Position numbers and translations under genes: made by a program
DNA from: Fuerstiella sp.
GTDB taxonomy: Bacteria > Planctomycetota > Planctomycetia > Planctomycetales > Planctomycetaceae
Direction of reading: 5' to 3'
NCBI GenBank assembly: GCA_022843805.1
Contig: JALHMY010000019.1
Span: forward strand, 45,863 to 109,862
Length of the DNA stretch: 64,000 nt
Notes under the pieces: generated by a model
Databases searched by the model: none
Told to the model about the DNA's origin: nothing
What the model saw: only the letters and a program-made list of their open reading frames with translations
Part shown: positions 27,501 to 35,433 of the stretch, piece after piece
How the letters are laid out: each line of letters starts with the position of its first letter
Position numbering within the stretch: position 1 is the first letter of the stretch

Positions 27501-27605
27501 GAATCCCGAAACACTGGGAAATCGCTGATGCCGGACGGGCAGCTGGATAACCTGACTCCGGCACAGGTCCGCGATTTGTTTGCGTTCATGATGCAGCGTC
27601 GGTAA
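24570..27605 (+). CDS. large PVC-type heme-binding protein with dehydrogenase-like propeller, HEAT-like and CxxCH domains
   Basis: 1011 residues from ATG 24570 (AGAGAG about 9 bases upstream); the frame is open back into the 185-bp repeats but that part is not coding. The N terminus has an uncleaved-looking or signal hydrophobic segment (FLLLLAVVTGVLSVGL). A sugar-dehydrogenase-like six-bladed propeller spans about 60-460 (PPGFSVTLFAGEPDVQQP, DDKGRLWVAENYSY, GLIWGPDGWLYGRHG, GPEGAMYVADWSDNG). An alpha-helical HEAT-like region follows, and the C terminus has a cytochrome domain with SCATCHKLYGEGKAIAPDLTGSNR. Such proteins are predicted periplasmic redox enzymes; substrates are unproven. A TetR gene follows after 30 bp. 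Confidence 0.9.
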   Translation: MFQPSSTDRHQYFRKAILVADNGRRSNIRFLLLLAVVTGVLSVGLSKAGADEFPKVFNTEAEGQHPPTAEEMVRLIELPPGFSVTLFAGEPDVQQPICMDFDDKGRLWVAENYSYSGGPYETKLRDRIIILEDADGDGKHDSRRVFWDKGFMMTSLAWGFGGLWILHDGTLSFIPDKNGDDVPDSEPVVMLDGWSKDCGHNFVSGLIWGPDGWLYGRHGIVDTSYPGIPGTPKEDRPFMNCGIWRFHPVKHQIEVICNGTTNPWGLDYNTDGQFFMTNNVQGHLWHVISGARYQRMYGQDFNPHAYELMDMTADHYHWDTKTKWNESRDGVANDLGGGHSHVGGLIYHGDNFPEKYRGRIFMCNTHGRRINVNRLDRSGSGYVGRSEPDFMLVKNPWFRGVDLKMGPEGAMYVADWSDNGECHDHDGIHRTSGRIYRIVYGSPKHQKPPFDLGFEQAHRQDWHGRHSRRLIQENLANVTLSLSALAGKSGANTSEKVTALLFQEALNLNDGKQIEAALASTDPIVKAHAIQLASSDAARRSAHLPSLLKLAKEVQPSSVILSVVSAFQKFELPQRWQLASTLLSVPQNAKAIAEENQLTLMTWYGIEPVVFNDGSLELLCGVPKLQQFAVRRMAGEIDKNKAISGKVLQFISHRADGKQNDSAASLLAAFRKGLAGRARVEPPADWVSIEKRLRASGDSEVILGVDSLGVLFGDGAALADLRALAGNAQADSVSRDQAINALAQAKDQESIPMLFNLLGDRAVYHTVIRALANFDHPETARQLLARMAGFKDGNRSLAIDTIASRESYALDLISAIENGRIDARELTAGQVRQLLALGNEQIRSVLEARWGVVQETPEARLAAIEKWKTQLTPQYLSQGDLANGAELFKKSCATCHKLYGEGKAIAPDLTGSNRGNLEYLLMNIVDPSSVVPKQFTTSVVALKDGRVITGVIVSETDQSLVIQTDKEQLTVDRSSVEESRNTGKSLMPDGQLDNLTPAQVRDLFAFMMQRR

Positions 27606-27635
27606 CGAAGTCAGGAATGAACGTACCTCGTCCCG

Positions 27636-28370
27636 ATGTCAGAACTTTCCCCCAAGAAACAGGAAATCCGTGATCGAGAGCTGCGAATTCTCAGGCTCTC
27701 GAGAAAACAGGTTTTGGCCGGAGGCTATCATGGTCTGGGGCTGGAAACTCTGGCCGAGGAACTGAATGTTTCCCGGGGCACCATTTATAACCATTTTCAG
27801 TGCAAGGAGGAGATCATTCTTGCGCTGCTGATGGAAACAATGGACCAAAGGCGAAGTTTTCTGCAGCGGGCCGCGTCATACCGTGGAGTACCCCGTGTTC
27901 GGATGGAGGCAATCGTTACAGCGGCCGAGTTGTTTGCACGCCTCAGGCCGGATCACTTTCTGATCGATCACATCGTGCGATCCAACTCAATCAGAGAAAA
28001 GACGACGCCTGCGCGTCAGTCTCAGGTGCGCAGTTGCCGGATGCAGTGTCAGGGAATTCTTGCCGGAGTTGTGCGCGATGGTATGGCACAGGGAGAACTG
28101 TCACTTCCGGACGGGATCACACCGGAAGATGTGGTGTTTGGAATCTGGTCACTCGCCGAAGGTGCTTTTGCGGAAATTACCACCAGTGAAGTGCCGACGG
28201 AACTGGGAATTCGCCAGCCGTTTCAGGCTGTTCGCAGCAGCATTCGTCATCTGCTGGACGGCTACGGCTGGGTTCCGGATTCCGTCACCCACGACTATTC
28301 GTCCACTGTACAGATGGTCTTAAAGGATGTATTCGCCGAAGAATATCGGCAGCTCAAACAGCGGTGGTAA
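27636..28370 (+). CDS. TetR family transcriptional regulator
   Basis: 244 residues. The N-terminal helix-turn-helix is standard: RILRLSRKQVLAGGYHGLGLETLAEELNVSRGTIYNHFQCKEEII (residues about 17-61), with recognition helix SRGTIYNHF. The C-terminal ligand-binding half is helical and without a recognisable effector signature. It starts 30 bp after the heme protein gene and ends 91 bp before the sigma factor gene on the same strand, so it may regulate either neighbour or itself. The length is at the upper end for TetR regulators. Confidence 0.9.
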   Translation: MSELSPKKQEIRDRELRILRLSRKQVLAGGYHGLGLETLAEELNVSRGTIYNHFQCKEEIILALLMETMDQRRSFLQRAASYRGVPRVRMEAIVTAAELFARLRPDHFLIDHIVRSNSIREKTTPARQSQVRSCRMQCQGILAGVVRDGMAQGELSLPDGITPEDVVFGIWSLAEGAFAEITTSEVPTELGIRQPFQAVRSSIRHLLDGYGWVPDSVTHDYSSTVQMVLKDVFAEEYRQLKQRW

Positions 28371-28461
28371 ACGATCACAAGGTAAAACTGTCGGATTTCG
28401 CGGTCAACAGGATGCGAATTGTCGTCTTCTTACAATAAGCAGAAGAAAGGGACAACCTCCG

Positions 28462-29028
28462 ATGGCAGCAGAAACAGAACCCGCATCCGGTGAGCTCTTG
28501 AATCAATATCGAGGGTATTTGTGGATGCTTGCAAATATCCGAGTTGTTCAGAACCTGAACGGCAAGCTGGAGACGTCAGACATCGTTCAGCAGACGCTGT
28601 TGCGGGCGCACGCAGCGTTGCCGCAGCTGAAGGATCGGAGTCCGAACGTTTTGGCGGCGTGGCTGCGACAGATATTGACGGCTGAGCTGACAGACGCAGT
28701 TCGGCACTTTCGACGATCCAAACGGGATATTGACCGGGAACATCAGATTGCCGGAGAGATTGCTCAGTCTGCGGTGGGCCTTGAAAACTGGCTGCAGGCC
28801 GATCACACGTCCCCCAGCATGGCGGCACAAAAGCATGAACAACTGATTCTGCTGGCGAATGCACTGATGGAGTTGCCGGATGATCAGAGGGAAGTGGTGA
28901 TATTCAAGCATCTGCGTGATTTCACACTGCAGCAAATTGCTGAAGAAACCGATCGAACCGTCCCCGCTGTCGCGGGACTGCTTCGTCGCGGACTTGCTCG
29001 CCTGCGTGAAGTTCTGGGCCCTGTATAA
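28462..29028 (+). CDS. ECF-type RNA polymerase sigma factor
   Basis: 188 residues from ATG 28462, with GAAAGGG upstream; the frame is open further up into the TetR gene. Region 2 is visible (LNQYRGYLWMLANIRV, ETSDIVQQTLLRAH) and region 4 is strong (LPDDQREVVIFKHLRDFTLQQIAEETDRTVPAVAGLLRRGLARLRE), the -35-binding helix-turn-helix. No anti-sigma gene is adjacent. Instead a giant Ser/Thr kinase gene begins 118 bp downstream, an association known for a planctomycete-specific ECF group in which the kinase is presumed to control sigma activity. That regulatory link is inferred from gene order. Confidence 0.9.
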   Translation: MAAETEPASGELLNQYRGYLWMLANIRVVQNLNGKLETSDIVQQTLLRAHAALPQLKDRSPNVLAAWLRQILTAELTDAVRHFRRSKRDIDREHQIAGEIAQSAVGLENWLQADHTSPSMAAQKHEQLILLANALMELPDDQREVVIFKHLRDFTLQQIAEETDRTVPAVAGLLRRGLARLREVLGPV

Positions 29029-29146
29029 CGTGCTGAGATCAGATTAAGGCGCTCCAAAGTTTTCGGTTCGGCGAAGTTCAGATTCGTCCTGTGATCGTCA
29101 CAGATGACGATTACGGTTCACGTACAACGATCACAAAGGATTCAGC

Positions 29147-32100
29147 ATGTGCTCACAGAAGTCGCCAGATGACAACGCGAGTCTTGATCACGTCATCGCC
29201 AGTTATCTGCAGGCAATCGAGCGTGGATTGCAGCCGGACGTGGAAAAGATTCTGGCGGACCATCCGGATCTCGGTCTCGAATTAAAGAAGTTTCTTGCCG
29301 ATCTGGAACGAGTCAACATTGCGAAGAAGGAGATTTCTCCGGCCCTTGAAGCCACGATCATTACAGAACGTGAAATTCAGCCCGGAACATTGATCGCAGG
29401 CCGTTACAAGCTGCTGCAGAATATCGGCGAAGGTGGAATGGGGTCAGTGTGGCTGACAGAACAAAAGGAACCCGTCAGGCGTAAGGTTGCAGTAAAGCTG
29501 ATTAAAGCTGGAATGGATACGAGGCAGGTTCTGGCAAGATTCGATGCTGAGCGTCAGGCGCTTGCCGTGATGGATCATCCGAACATCGCCAAAGTCTTTG
29601 ATGGCGGCATGTCTGAAACAGGTCGTCCGTACTTTGTCATGGAATACGTGAAAGGCGTACCGATTACGGAGTACTGTGATCAGGCAAGGCTGTCGCTGGC
29701 TGAAAGACTGCAGCTGTTTATTCCGGTCTGCCATGCTGTTCAGCATGCTCACCAAAAGGGAATTGTTCATCGTGATCTGAAACCATCCAATATTCTGATT
29801 TGCCTTTACGATGGCAAACCGGTTCCCAAAGTGATTGACTTTGGACTCGCCAAGGCTCTGCATCACCGACTGACGGAACAGTCCTGCTTCACGGGTCATG
29901 GAATCATGGTTGGCACGCCGCTGTACATGAGTCCTGAGCAGGCGGAGTACAACAATCTGGACGTGGATACTCGTACGGACGTCTATTCGCTTGGCGTCCT
30001 GCTTTATGAAATCCTGACCGGGTCAACTCCACTGGAGCGAGAGCAACTTCAGACGGCTGCATGGCATGAAGTATTGCGGCTGATCAGGGATGTGGAGCCT
30101 GACAGGCCGAGCACTCGGCTGAGTGGCAGCAATCGTTTACCGACAATTGCTGCTCAGAGAAACATTGAACCAAGACGTCTTCAGCGATCCGTTGTCGGGG
30201 ATCTCGACTGGATTGTGATGAAAGCACTCGAGAAGGAACGATCCCGACGTTATGAAACGGTGACCGGTCTGAGTCGCGACATTGAAAGATTTCTCAGTGA
30301 AGAACCTGTAGAGGCGTGTCCGCCATCCCGCCTGTATCGTCTGAAGAAGTTTATCAGAAAAAACAGAGCTCAGGTGGCAGGCGGCGGAATTATAGTTGCC
30401 GCGCTTTGCGCCGGGATCATCAGCACATCCTGGGCGCTTGGACGAGCTCGCCGCGCAGAGGAGGAGGCCATCGCGTCGGCCAAAAGGGCGAATGATGCTT
30501 TGGCCACTATCACGATGCAGCGTGAAGTCGCCAACGCGGCAACGCGCATGCAGGCCGAACAGAAAGAGCAGATGCATCAAAATACTTCAGCACAGATCAT
30601 CAGTTCAATCGGAGGAATTGGAATGGAATTCACCAGGCCGGAATTTGGAAATCTGATGCTCTGGTCGGTTATGGAGAAGATGGAAGCGGGACTTGGAATT
30701 CGAATTCTGAAAGATGGTATTGCGAATCCGAAAACAGCGTACAATATTGCCAGTCGAGCCGAACCGATTATTCAGGCAGTCGTTGGCTTAAGCCCTGATC
30801 GGCGTCAGCAAACATCGCAAATGCTGTCCGAACGACAGAGAGACTTCAATGCAGCACCTGAATGCCGAACGGTGGCCTGCTGGCTGGCCATTGAACTGGG
30901 TTCAGCCGATCTTCCTGCACTGCGCGAGTCTCTGGAGGTTTTGTGCCGTCCGGAAACCGACATTGCGCTGCTGCACAAATTTCTTGACTGTGCGGTCAGT
31001 CGAACACATCCGGCTCAATGCAAAGTGCTGGACCGGCAACTGCCTGAACTTCTGACAAGTCAGCTTCAGCTGCGCAACGAAAAGGTAATGGCCGGCATCC
31101 TGAGTGCTGCAATGGCACGAAAACCAGTATTGCTTACAGACGAACAGGTGCGACTGGCTGTTCCCGGACTTTTGCGGGCGAGCATTCCAGCTCGTGAATA
31201 TCTTGAAGAGCATGAACGAAACTATGTCAGAGCATCACTCGAGGGCCTGCTTTCGCTGGTCCCGCGAATGTCTGCCGAAGAAGTTGCAAAGTTTCATGAG
31301 TGGCTGTCCGAAACGGTGCGTTTCAAGAAACACGGCATGGCCAGTGATTTGGAGCTGGCAGTTACACTCGCCAGTATTGCACGCGAATCTGCTGATCAGC
31401 TGCCCCAGTCCGCTGCAGACTCCATCGGATTGCAGCTGGTCGAATTCCTTGAAGGTTCGCCCGCTTATAAGGATGCAGAAATTGCGGGGGACTATCTGGC
31501 AATTCTCTCCGGACGAATTGATCCGCAAATGACTCTGCGAGGTTTCAAAGGCGTTATTCGTGCAATGGGTCAGGAAACGTCAGATTCGAATTCGGTTACT
31601 TTTTCCCCGTTGAGTGATGGACATTCCGGTCTGGCAAGCCTGGCCGCAGTCATCCCACAGTCTGATGTGGCGACAGCGTGGGACGACCATATGACGATTT
31701 GCAGGTCTGAAAAAGATCTCTCCTTCTATGAGAAAGACAGCATCCGGAGCAGCCTTGCCGCACTGGCGCGTCGTATTGAATCAACCCGGGTCCCTTCCTG
31801 CTGGCAGGAGATTGCAGACGCTGAAAGTCGGCCCGATGGAAGCAGTATACTTAGCATACCCACGCCGATCTTTGCAGCCCTGGCCGGTCGGCTGGATGCC
31901 GCAGAGGTCGAAAGTATTGCCGAAAAGTGCATCTCAGAAATCGAGAATTCGAAAGACAGCAAATCCGGCAAACATTTCGTCTCTCAGCTGCTGGCGCTTC
32001 GATTGAGATTGTCGCAGCCCCATCTGGATCGGCTTGAGGCAGCACTTGGAAAAATGCTGGATGAAGCGGAAACGCCGGAGGATGTCGCAGCAATCGCCTA

Positions 32101-32854
32101 CATTCGTTTCGCCGATCGATTCAGCCCTTCCAAACGAGCAGAATTTGTTGCGGGTATCCTGTCAGAACTCGATGGCCCGCACCTGCAGGACGGCGGACTG
32201 TTCGCTCTGTCAAATGTGACGGCTGATTTTTCCTCTGAACAGACGCTGACACTCGTCGAACACCTGTGTCAGAACCCGGTGACATATAACGGATCAGAAA
32301 TGTATGAACTGACTGCGGTGTGGATCGGGCAACTGGGAACTCGACTTGAACCAGGCCATCGGCAGCGAATCTCGATGCTCGTGATGCAGCGACTGCTCGA
32401 TCGGCAGTGGTTTGAACTGGCACCTGACGATTTCCCCTTCCTCGAATTACGTGGCACGGGTTTGGGCTCTGCCGATAACGAAAACACGGCGACTGCATTC
32501 GAAATAATTGCACGGATGATGGACGATCCTCAGGAACTGGTTCGATTTCTGCCTCATCTTGCCTGCACCGGCAAATGGCAGACAATTCTGCTAAAGCGAC
32601 TGGATGAACTGGTCAATTACCAGGGGGCAGAAGTATTTGTTCCCAATGCGTGGCCGAAATGGAATCGGATGGGTAACGACAGTGCTTCGGTCGATGGAAC
32701 GGATGGGCAGACGACACTATCACCCGTCTCCGGCGTGTTCGTGCCACAGCGCCAGTTTCACACGCTTGAAGACGCCGCTCAATGGATCAGTCAAAACTGT
32801 CCGGATTTCAATCCGGATGCCGTTCCGCCAATTCCAAAGCCGGTGGCCAGGTGA
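29147..32854 (+). CDS. Hanks-type Ser/Thr protein kinase with one TM segment and a long unassigned C-terminal region
   Basis: 1235 residues. An N-terminal 80-residue helical region precedes the kinase domain (about 86-385): glycine loop GEGGMGSVW (94-102), catalytic lysine K117 in [15 protein letters not shown] with D210, and DFG at 231-233, then the APE-equivalent SPEQAEYNN. One transmembrane helix lies at about 406-431 ([20 protein letters not shown]), placing the kinase in the cytoplasm and about 800 residues on the other side. That C-terminal region has no WD40, TPR or PASTA repeats that I can recognise; it is mostly helical with Ala/Leu-rich segments. It follows an ECF sigma gene. All catalytic residues are present, so kinase activity is expected. 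Confidence 0.92.
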   Translation: MCSQKSPDDNASLDHVIASYLQAIERGLQPDVEKILADHPDLGLELKKFLADLERVNIAKKEISPALEATIITEREIQPGTLIAGRYKLLQNIGEGGMGSVWLTEQKEPVRRKVAVKLIKAGMDTRQVLARFDAERQALAVMDHPNIAKVFDGGMSETGRPYFVMEYVKGVPITEYCDQARLSLAERLQLFIPVCHAVQHAHQKGIVHRDLKPSNILICLYDGKPVPKVIDFGLAKALHHRLTEQSCFTGHGIMVGTPLYMSPEQAEYNNLDVDTRTDVYSLGVLLYEILTGSTPLEREQLQTAAWHEVLRLIRDVEPDRPSTRLSGSNRLPTIAAQRNIEPRRLQRSVVGDLDWIVMKALEKERSRRYETVTGLSRDIERFLSEEPVEACPPSRLYRLKKFIRKNRAQVAGGGIIVAALCAGIISTSWALGRARRAEEEAIASAKRANDALATITMQREVANAATRMQAEQKEQMHQNTSAQIISSIGGIGMEFTRPEFGNLMLWSVMEKMEAGLGIRILKDGIANPKTAYNIASRAEPIIQAVVGLSPDRRQQTSQMLSERQRDFNAAPECRTVACWLAIELGSADLPALRESLEVLCRPETDIALLHKFLDCAVSRTHPAQCKVLDRQLPELLTSQLQLRNEKVMAGILSAAMARKPVLLTDEQVRLAVPGLLRASIPAREYLEEHERNYVRASLEGLLSLVPRMSAEEVAKFHEWLSETVRFKKHGMASDLELAVTLASIARESADQLPQSAADSIGLQLVEFLEGSPAYKDAEIAGDYLAILSGRIDPQMTLRGFKGVIRAMGQETSDSNSVTFSPLSDGHSGLASLAAVIPQSDVATAWDDHMTICRSEKDLSFYEKDSIRSSLAALARRIESTRVPSCWQEIADAESRPDGSSILSIPTPIFAALAGRLDAAEVESIAEKCISEIENSKDSKSGKHFVSQLLALRLRLSQPHLDRLEAALGKMLDEAETPEDVAAIAYIRFADRFSPSKRAEFVAGILSELDGPHLQDGGLFALSNVTADFSSEQTLTLVEHLCQNPVTYNGSEMYELTAVWIGQLGTRLEPGHRQRISMLVMQRLLDRQWFELAPDDFPFLELRGTGLGSADNENTATAFEIIARMMDDPQELVRFLPHLACTGKWQTILLKRLDELVNYQGAEVFVPNAWPKWNRMGNDSASVDGTDGQTTLSPVSGVFVPQRQFHTLEDAAQWISQNCPDFNPDAVPPIPKPVAR

Positions 32855-33191
32855 CATTTTCAGTCAATGCGGACACCCGACTACCGTCGGCCGCATCAAT
32901 GCTCAACGACGATTAATACGCTGCAGCCACACTGCAGCTACGACGTTCCGTTTGCGGTAGCAGGTGATTTGCGAGCTAAGGACCTGGAAAAAAATAAATT
33001 ACCGCCATAGTCGCCTTTCGCTCCGCGAAAGAGCATTCTTTTGCGGAGCAAAAGGCGACACTTATTGTCTGACAGCGCCTAACTCAATCCCTGTCTGGAA
33101 CGCAAACCAGCACTTCTCATCGCGCTGACGGGCCATGATGCAGACAATCGCATCCTGGCCCGTCAGAATTATCATGTAGGCAGTAGCCTGA
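32855..33191. other. intergenic region carrying the left arm of the dipeptidase inverted repeats
   Basis: Between the kinase stop and the dipeptidase stop (convergent genes). The 74-bp inverted-repeat arm is at 32976-33049 and the palindrome extends to 33059. The rest is non-coding as far as I can see. Confidence 0.6.
32976..33059. repeat. left inverted-repeat arm plus palindromic repeat copy 2
   Basis: Begins CTAAGGACCTGG and ends GCGGAGC at 33049. It matches the reverse complement of 34362-34435 at 68 of 74 positions without gaps. Within it, 33010-33030 (GTCGCCTTTCGCTCCGCGAAA) pairs with 33039-33059 to form the same hairpin as at 12251-12309. Confidence 0.88.
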
Positions 33192-34262
33192 TTATTCCGG
33201 CAGCACTTCCGAGAAGAATCGCAGCCAGTTGCCGTGCATAATGGCGGCAACATCTTCATCGCTGTATCCGCGATGACTCAGAAGATCCGTCAGACGCTGC
33301 AGATCGCTGATTTTGTCCAGATCGGCAGGTGTCTGTTCAACGCCGTAACCTCCATCCAGGTCAGTTCCAATTCCGACGTTCCTGACGGATCCTGCCAGCT
33401 GACAGACAATATCAATATTGTCGACGGCTGTTTCGATCAATGATTCGGCCTTTGAAACACCACGCACATAACCGTGCTGCATCATCACCGCATCAAACGC
33501 CATGCCAATGACGCCATCGCGAGCAATCACGGCTTTGTACTGTTCATCGCTGAACTGACGCTGCCAGTTGGCGATTCGGCGGGAATTCTGATGGCTGGCG
33601 TGAATCCGTCCTCCAAAATGTTCAAGTGCCTGCCAGAATGCAACGTCTGAGAGATGCGTGACATCCAGTGTCATACCCAGATCATTGATGTGTTTCAGAA
33701 GAGGAATTGCGTCCAGAGCGAGCCCCACTTCACAGCGTGTTCCGCCACCATAACGGTTGGCACCGTAATGGGTCAGGCCAATTGCTCTCAGACCGTGTTC
33801 GTAAAATTCATAGATGGTCTCCGGAGTCAGAACCGGGTCAGCACCTTCCATCGTGAGAATAAATCCCAGCGGTGTCTTGACGTTATCCTTGTTCCATGCG
33901 GCCACATGCGTCTGCAGATCACCTCGAGTTTTCAGCATTCGCATCCAGCCAGCTCGTTCCATCGCCCGATACCAGGCAAGATGAGCATGAGCCATGGCGT
34001 AGCAGGTTTCCGGTGTTGTCCATCCAAAGGTGTGATTGATTTCCTTTTCCTGCCGGGCCAGCAGGGTGGTGAGACAAACTCCGATTTCTGCCTTCCTGAG
34101 TTCCTGCAGGCTAAGTGTACTGCCGCCGCGTCCCGGGTCTGTCATACCCAGAGCCCGCTCCTGTGCTCGCAGGTCGTCAACCGAACATCTCATGTCACGG
34201 TTCCAGTCGACAGCATTTAACGCAATGTCCAGGTGAGCATCGAACATCAGCACGGGCAGCAC
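33192..34262 (-). CDS. M19 family membrane dipeptidase (renal dipeptidase-like)
   Basis: 356 residues. The binuclear zinc site of the M19 family is readable: FDAHLDIAL (H10, D12), the bridging Glu in ILTMEGADP, histidines in TLDVTHLSDVAFW and RIHASHQNSR, and the late Asp in GIGTDLDGGYG. Members cleave dipeptides including D-containing ones. No signal peptide is present, so it is probably cytoplasmic or on a lipid side not visible here. The gene lies between two near-identical 74-bp inverted sequences, about 140 bp from its 3-prime end and 100 bp from its 5-prime end. It is on the opposite strand from the kinase and the same strand as the upstream DUF1295 gene. Confidence 0.92.
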   Translation of the reverse strand: MLPVLMFDAHLDIALNAVDWNRDMRCSVDDLRAQERALGMTDPGRGGSTLSLQELRKAEIGVCLTTLLARQEKEINHTFGWTTPETCYAMAHAHLAWYRAMERAGWMRMLKTRGDLQTHVAAWNKDNVKTPLGFILTMEGADPVLTPETIYEFYEHGLRAIGLTHYGANRYGGGTRCEVGLALDAIPLLKHINDLGMTLDVTHLSDVAFWQALEHFGGRIHASHQNSRRIANWQRQFSDEQYKAVIARDGVIGMAFDAVMMQHGYVRGVSKAESLIETAVDNIDIVCQLAGSVRNVGIGTDLDGGYGVEQTPADLDKISDLQRLTDLLSHRGYSDEDVAAIMHGNWLRFFSEVLPE

Positions 34263-34361
34263 TCCGCAGGATTAGAAACAGGTGAGAAACAGAAACAGCG
34301 CAGATGCTGATGATAGGCAATCTCAGCCTGTTTCCGCCACTGTGCAGCGCGGATGCACACT

Positions 34362-34435
34362 GCTCCGCAAAAGAATGCATTTTCGCGGAGCGAAAGGCGA
34401 CGATGGCGGAAACTTATTGTTTTCCAGGTCCTTAG
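34362..34435. repeat. right inverted-repeat arm with a truncated palindromic repeat copy
   Basis: Reverse complement of 32976-33049 at 68 of 74 positions. The outer end CTTAG contains the TTA that is the stop codon of the neighbouring minus-strand DUF1295 gene (34432-34434). The TTTCGCGGAGCGAAAGGCGAC arm is present but its partner is cut short at GCTCCGCAAAA. Confidence 0.88.
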
Positions 34436-35235
34436 TTCTTCCGCTTTGGACGGGGAAAGAACTGACTGGTCGAGCGGATATAATCAATGTATTCCGGCCG
34501 ACGCTCGGCAATGTCCTTTTCAAGCATTCGCACACCCGATACGTTCAGCAGAAATATGGACATCAGCAAAGGCGATACGATAGTCCACCACGGTGCCCCG
34601 ATATTGAAACAGAAGAGCCACAGGCCCCACCAGATCATGAAATCACCAAAGTAGTTTGGGTGACGAGTGTATCTCCAGAGTCCGCGATTCAGCACTTTTC
34701 CCCTGTTGTTCGGATCGCGGCGAAAGCGATCCAGCTGCCAGTCACCCACTGTTTCAAAAAACAGTCCAGTGCACCAGAAGACGATGGCCAGGCCGGTAAG
34801 AAACAGAGACAGGGGTGCTGTGGTCTGAAACAATGCTGTTTGCAGAGGTAATGAAACCAGCCACATGATCACGCCCTGCAGCCAGAAAACGATCAGCAGG
34901 CTTTTCCACCAGAACCCTGGATTGTGTTTCTGCCGCATGGCCGCGTATCGGCGATCTTCATGCTCTTCGGTAAAGACTCGGATCCCCAGATGGACACCAA
35001 GCCGAAGAGCCCATGCGATCACCATGCAAAGCAGAAAGATTTGATGAATTCGCAGCTGAGACCAGGGCTCCGCCTGACTGTCATTCGCCATGATGCACCA
35101 GATTGATGGGGCAAGAAACCCGGGACCCCAGAACGCATCAATAATACTGGCCCGCTTCATCATGATGCTCAACAGCCAGACGAGCGTCAGCAGAGCAAGG
35201 ATCAGCAGCAGACATTGAAATGAAATCGTGGCCAT
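34432..35235 (-). CDS. DUF1295 integral membrane protein (steroid-reductase / isoprenylcysteine methyltransferase-like fold)
   Basis: 267 residues with about six to seven hydrophobic segments. The signature of DUF1295 is present near the C terminus: LNRGLWRYTRHPNYFGDFMIWWGLWLF, followed by LLLNVSGVRMLEKDIAERRPEYIDYI. This RHPNYFG motif is shared with the 3-oxo-5-alpha-steroid 4-dehydrogenase and ICMT superfamily and binds a cofactor (NADPH or SAM in characterised members). The substrate is unknown; lipid modification is the usual guess. The stop codon lies inside the terminal bases of the inverted repeat, and the start is divergent from the DUF1501 gene at 198 bp. Confidence 0.88.
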   Translation of the reverse strand: MATISFQCLLLILALLTLVWLLSIMMKRASIIDAFWGPGFLAPSIWCIMANDSQAEPWSQLRIHQIFLLCMVIAWALRLGVHLGIRVFTEEHEDRRYAAMRQKHNPGFWWKSLLIVFWLQGVIMWLVSLPLQTALFQTTAPLSLFLTGLAIVFWCTGLFFETVGDWQLDRFRRDPNNRGKVLNRGLWRYTRHPNYFGDFMIWWGLWLFCFNIGAPWWTIVSPLLMSIFLLNVSGVRMLEKDIAERRPEYIDYIRSTSQFFPRPKRKN

Positions 35236-35433
35236 TCAGAATTCTGCAGTTTTCTTTAAAGCATGGTCGGGGACGCTGTGAGGGTTAGCCGAAACTGGCG
35301 GACGATCGTGGCATCAGCGGTTACCGCTGGCTTTCCTCAAACCCAGGATTGTAGACTGTCACACGGCATTTCAAGATGCCGGGCAGAGTGTCACGTCGGC
35401 AAAGGGAACAAAGTTATCCGTCCGGAGGATGAT

